Of a stretch of 8,069 nucleotides of DNA, positions 6,616 to 8,069 are shown piece by piece (positions within the stretch are counted from its first letter, which is position 1; each line of letters opens with the position of its first letter). A program made the translations under genes and the position numbers. The notes under the pieces are model-generated. The model worked only from the letters and a program-made list of their open reading frames with translations. It ran no database searches and was not told where the DNA came from. Source of the DNA: Bdellovibrio sp. (lineage in GTDB: Bacteria > Bdellovibrionota > Bdellovibrionia > Bdellovibrionales > UBA1609). The DNA is taken from assembly GCA_003694355.1 (NCBI GenBank), contig RFKI01000097.1, positions 1-8,069 on the forward strand. The letters are read 5' to 3'.

Positions 6616-7719
6616 GTGGATTGGAGAAAACGAGCGCAGACTTTAGGTGATGTGGTTTATTTCTCCTATCGTCCTTTTCAGGAAGTGAGACAGGTAGAAA
6701 CCGTTTTTGTTTGGGATCTTGATAAAACCTACTTGGATACGAAATTTGAAACTTTAAAGGGGCTTTTTCAGACCTTTTTTGAAAAGCCTACAGAAAAAAA
6801 GAATGTTCCTGGAACAGCGGTTCTTGTTAAGAGCTTGGAAGACTTTTGGAAGAAAAAGCATTTTGGCAGGGACTTGCCCCTTTATTTTGTAACAGCGTCT
6901 CCACCTCAGCTTGAGCCAAAAATTATTGAAAAACTTCGTTATGATGGCGTAAAGCCTTTTGGACTTTTTTGTAAAGACAACCTTCAGAATCTCAAACCGA
7001 AAAGGTTTTGGAGGTTGATGCTCCAAATTGGATTTAAACTTCAGGCTTTACTGGAGTTAAGAACTCACTTAAGTGAGTCTGTGGAGCAATTTTTATTTGG
7101 AGACGATAGTGAGTCGGACGCTGTTATTTATTCACTTTATTCAGACATTTGCTCCAGGCGTTTGGACCGCTCAGAAATTCGGGAGATTTTAAAGGCGTTT
7201 CATGTTTTAGGGGATCAAATCGAGGTGATTCTGGACTTACAGTCAAAAATTCCAGTGCATGATCCTGCCCGGAAAATCTATATTAACCTGGAGGCGGACA
7301 CAGATGCGGAATACTACCTGAAATTTGGAAGACGTGTTTTGCCGACTTTTAATAGTTTTCAAATTGCCATGGATCTTTACCAGGAGAAGATGCTTTCTAT
7401 AGAGCATGTGGTCGCTGTGGCAAAAGATCTTATGGAAAACTATGGGGCTATTGTGGATGAAATGGAACAAAGCCTTGATGGAATGATTCGTCGCCAAGTT
7501 TTGGGAGCTCCAGTGGTTCAGGAGCTTTTGAAAGTTTTAAAGGAAAATCATATTATCTCTGATGATTTTCAGCCCAGTGTAGAACCTCCTGAAATCAGCC
7601 AGGAACCGATGGAGCCTTCTTCAGAGAAGGAAGTACTCCCTCCGCCTCACTTAAGGTTTGAGGGAGTTTTTGAACCATGGGTCCCTGAACGCATTGATTA
7701 CCTTCAAGATTATCGTTAG
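6616..7719 (+). CDS. App1-like HAD superfamily phosphatase
   Basis: This 367-residue protein carries the HAD phosphatase motifs in order. Motif I is VWDLDKTYLDT (32-42, D34 nucleophile and D36 acid). Motif II is YFVTASP (90-96, T93). A Lys in GFKLQALLEL (K141) is the likely motif III residue. Motif IV is FLFGDDSESDAVIYSLYSDI (159-178). The spacing and the GDDSESD...IY block resemble the App1/DUF2183 phosphatase domain, whose yeast founder acts on phosphatidate. Here the substrate is unknown. The protein appears soluble, with no signal peptide. Residues about 215-300 form a second region (TFNSFQIAMDLYQEKMLS, then helices) I cannot assign. The segment 318-346 is Pro/Glu/Ser-rich and probably disordered. 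GTG start with a good ribosome binding site. Its stop TAG overlaps the end of the − strand gene by 4 nt. Confidence 0.72.
   Translation: MDWRKRAQTLGDVVYFSYRPFQEVRQVETVFVWDLDKTYLDTKFETLKGLFQTFFEKPTEKKNVPGTAVLVKSLEDFWKKKHFGRDLPLYFVTASPPQLEPKIIEKLRYDGVKPFGLFCKDNLQNLKPKRFWRLMLQIGFKLQALLELRTHLSESVEQFLFGDDSESDAVIYSLYSDICSRRLDRSEIREILKAFHVLGDQIEVILDLQSKIPVHDPARKIYINLEADTDAEYYLKFGRRVLPTFNSFQIAMDLYQEKMLSIEHVVAVAKDLMENYGAIVDEMEQSLDGMIRRQVLGAPVVQELLKVLKENHIISDDFQPSVEPPEISQEPMEPSSEKEVLPPPHLRFEGVFEPWVPERIDYLQDYR
7063..7078 (+). repeat. 16-bp perfect palindrome
   Basis: ACTCACTTAAGTGAGT is its own reverse complement. It lies within the App1-like coding region (residues LRTHLSES). About one such site per several windows of this size is expected by chance, so a binding-site role is only a possibility. 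Confidence 0.35.
7635..7671 (+). repeat. Inverted repeat followed by T-run near the end of the App1-like gene
   Basis: ACTCCCTC (7635-7642) pairs perfectly with GAGGGAGT (7660-7667) across a 17-nt loop that can itself pair weakly (CCT/AGG). Four more T follow the stem on the + strand (five in a row, 7667-7671). It looks like an intrinsic terminator, but it sits inside the reading frame, about 50 nt before the stop. It may help end transcription around the convergent junction. Confidence 0.4.
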
Positions 7720-8069
7720 TTGTAAATAATAGGTAAGCTACTTTGAATGGGGTCTCCCGAAAAGCTGGGGAGCCGTATTTTTTTCATTGTTTTAAGGGTG
7801 CAATGAATGAGCTCCTTATCTTGAACAGAGCTTTGAATCACGTAAACATTCTTAATGTGTCCTGATGGCAAAGCTGTAAAACCCACAAGCACTTGGCCTG
7901 TGCCCTTGTGTTGAGAGCGTAGACTCTTGATTTGACATTTTTCAAAGTTTTTTGATTGAGCGGCAAAAGCCTTTGAGAGGTTTTTTTCAAAAGAAGTGAG
8001 AGCCGCTGGAGGCGTAGATGGCTTGACAATGGAGGTTGGCTTGGGGGGCGTGGTGGAGGGGGCAGGTTG
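7716..8069 (-). CDS. AgmX/PglI-type TonB-like protein, C-terminal part (partial)
   Basis: Reading the − strand from the right edge gives 117 codons with no stop until TAA at 7718-7716. The gene's beginning is outside the window. The visible part starts with a Pro/Thr/Ser/Lys-rich stalk (QPAPSTTPPKPTS and so on, about 25 residues), the usual spacer that crosses the periplasm. A domain follows with FEKCQIKS, then GTGQVLVGFTALPSGHIKNV, VIQSSVQDKELIHCTL, KKIRLPSF and finally SLPIIYN. The 'C...G.V.V.F...PSG.I..V.V..SS...D..L..C...K..R.P.F' arrangement with two Cys is that of the AgmX/PglI and TonB C-terminal family. Such proteins transmit energy or signals between inner and outer membrane. AgmX is named from Myxococcus gliding, but the domain is widespread. 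The gene converges on the App1-like gene, with the last 4 nt shared. Other frames here, including a 63-codon one, are shadows. Confidence 0.72.
   Translation of the reverse strand, partial: QPAPSTTPPKPTSIVKPSTPPAALTSFEKNLSKAFAAQSKNFEKCQIKSLRSQHKGTGQVLVGFTALPSGHIKNVYVIQSSVQDKELIHCTLKTMKKIRLPSFSGDPIQSSLPIIYN
7752..7785 (+). terminator. Probable intrinsic terminator of the + strand operon
   Basis: GG-CTCCC (7752-7759, one bulged T at 7754) pairs with GGGAGCC (7769-7775) around a 9-nt loop. After a 3-nt spacer come seven T (7779-7785). It starts 33 nt after the stop of the App1-like gene and has the correct polarity to end the + strand transcript. It lies inside the 3' coding end of the opposing AgmX/TonB-like gene. 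Confidence 0.5.

Noticed and set aside
7838..8029. 63-codon − strand open frame
   Set aside because: It is in another frame of the partial AgmX/TonB-like gene, whose domain motifs are clear in the true frame.
19..8069. A gliding-motility island, from GldF, GldG and AgmX similarity
   Set aside because: These families are widespread in non-gliding bacteria and no motility-specific gene is present. The names alone do not support the function.
1..8069. Defence system, prophage, CRISPR, tRNA or insertion sequence
   Set aside because: I found no direct repeats with spacers, transposase, integrase or tRNA-like folds by eye. The DUF429 family is a predicted nuclease, but nothing around it suggests defence.

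Overview
The window is dense with protein-coding genes and has no RNA genes, insertion sequences, CRISPR arrays or prophage-like content that I can see. Seven co-directional + strand genes fill positions 19 to 7719, and one truncated − strand gene enters from the right edge (8069 to 7716). Base composition leans AT, the proteins are Lys-rich, ribosome binding sites are mostly good and spacing is very tight. The gene content (GldF/GldG-type ABC exporter with a DUF4340 partner, GHMP sugar kinase, DUF429 protein, App1-like HAD phosphatase, AgmX/TonB-type protein) best suits a Gram-negative of the former Deltaproteobacteria. My best guess is the Bdellovibrionota. This is an inference from style and gene families, because no marker gene is present.

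Layout. (1) 19-3804: an ABC-2 membrane subunit (GldF type), a GldG-type auxiliary subunit and a membrane-anchored protein with three DUF4340-like modules. These three commonly sit together behind an ATPase gene, which would lie just left of the window. (2) 3801-5623: a GHMP-family small-molecule kinase that starts with TTG inside the stop of the previous gene, then a DUF429 (RNase H-fold family) protein whose start lies 58 nt inside the kinase gene. The DUF429 protein lacks two expected acidic residues and carries a four-cysteine cluster. (3) 5628-6572: an exported protein of unknown function with a CsgG/TolB-N-like beginning and a C-terminal hydrophobic segment. (4) 6616-7719: an App1-like HAD phosphatase, perhaps with its own weak promoter. 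(5) 7716-8069, − strand: the Pro-rich stalk and TonB-like C-terminal domain of an AgmX/PglI-type protein, converging on the + strand operon with a 4-nt overlap of the two coding ends.

The first five or six genes look like one transcript: gaps are 4 nt or less or the genes overlap. The link between the exporter part and the kinase/DUF429 part is positional only, with no shared pathway evident. The less ordinary observations are the altered DUF429 active site with its Cys cluster, a perfect 11-bp hairpin inside the kinase gene, and two terminator-like hairpins around the convergent junction. I do not see convincing evidence of a wholly new defence or mobile system here.
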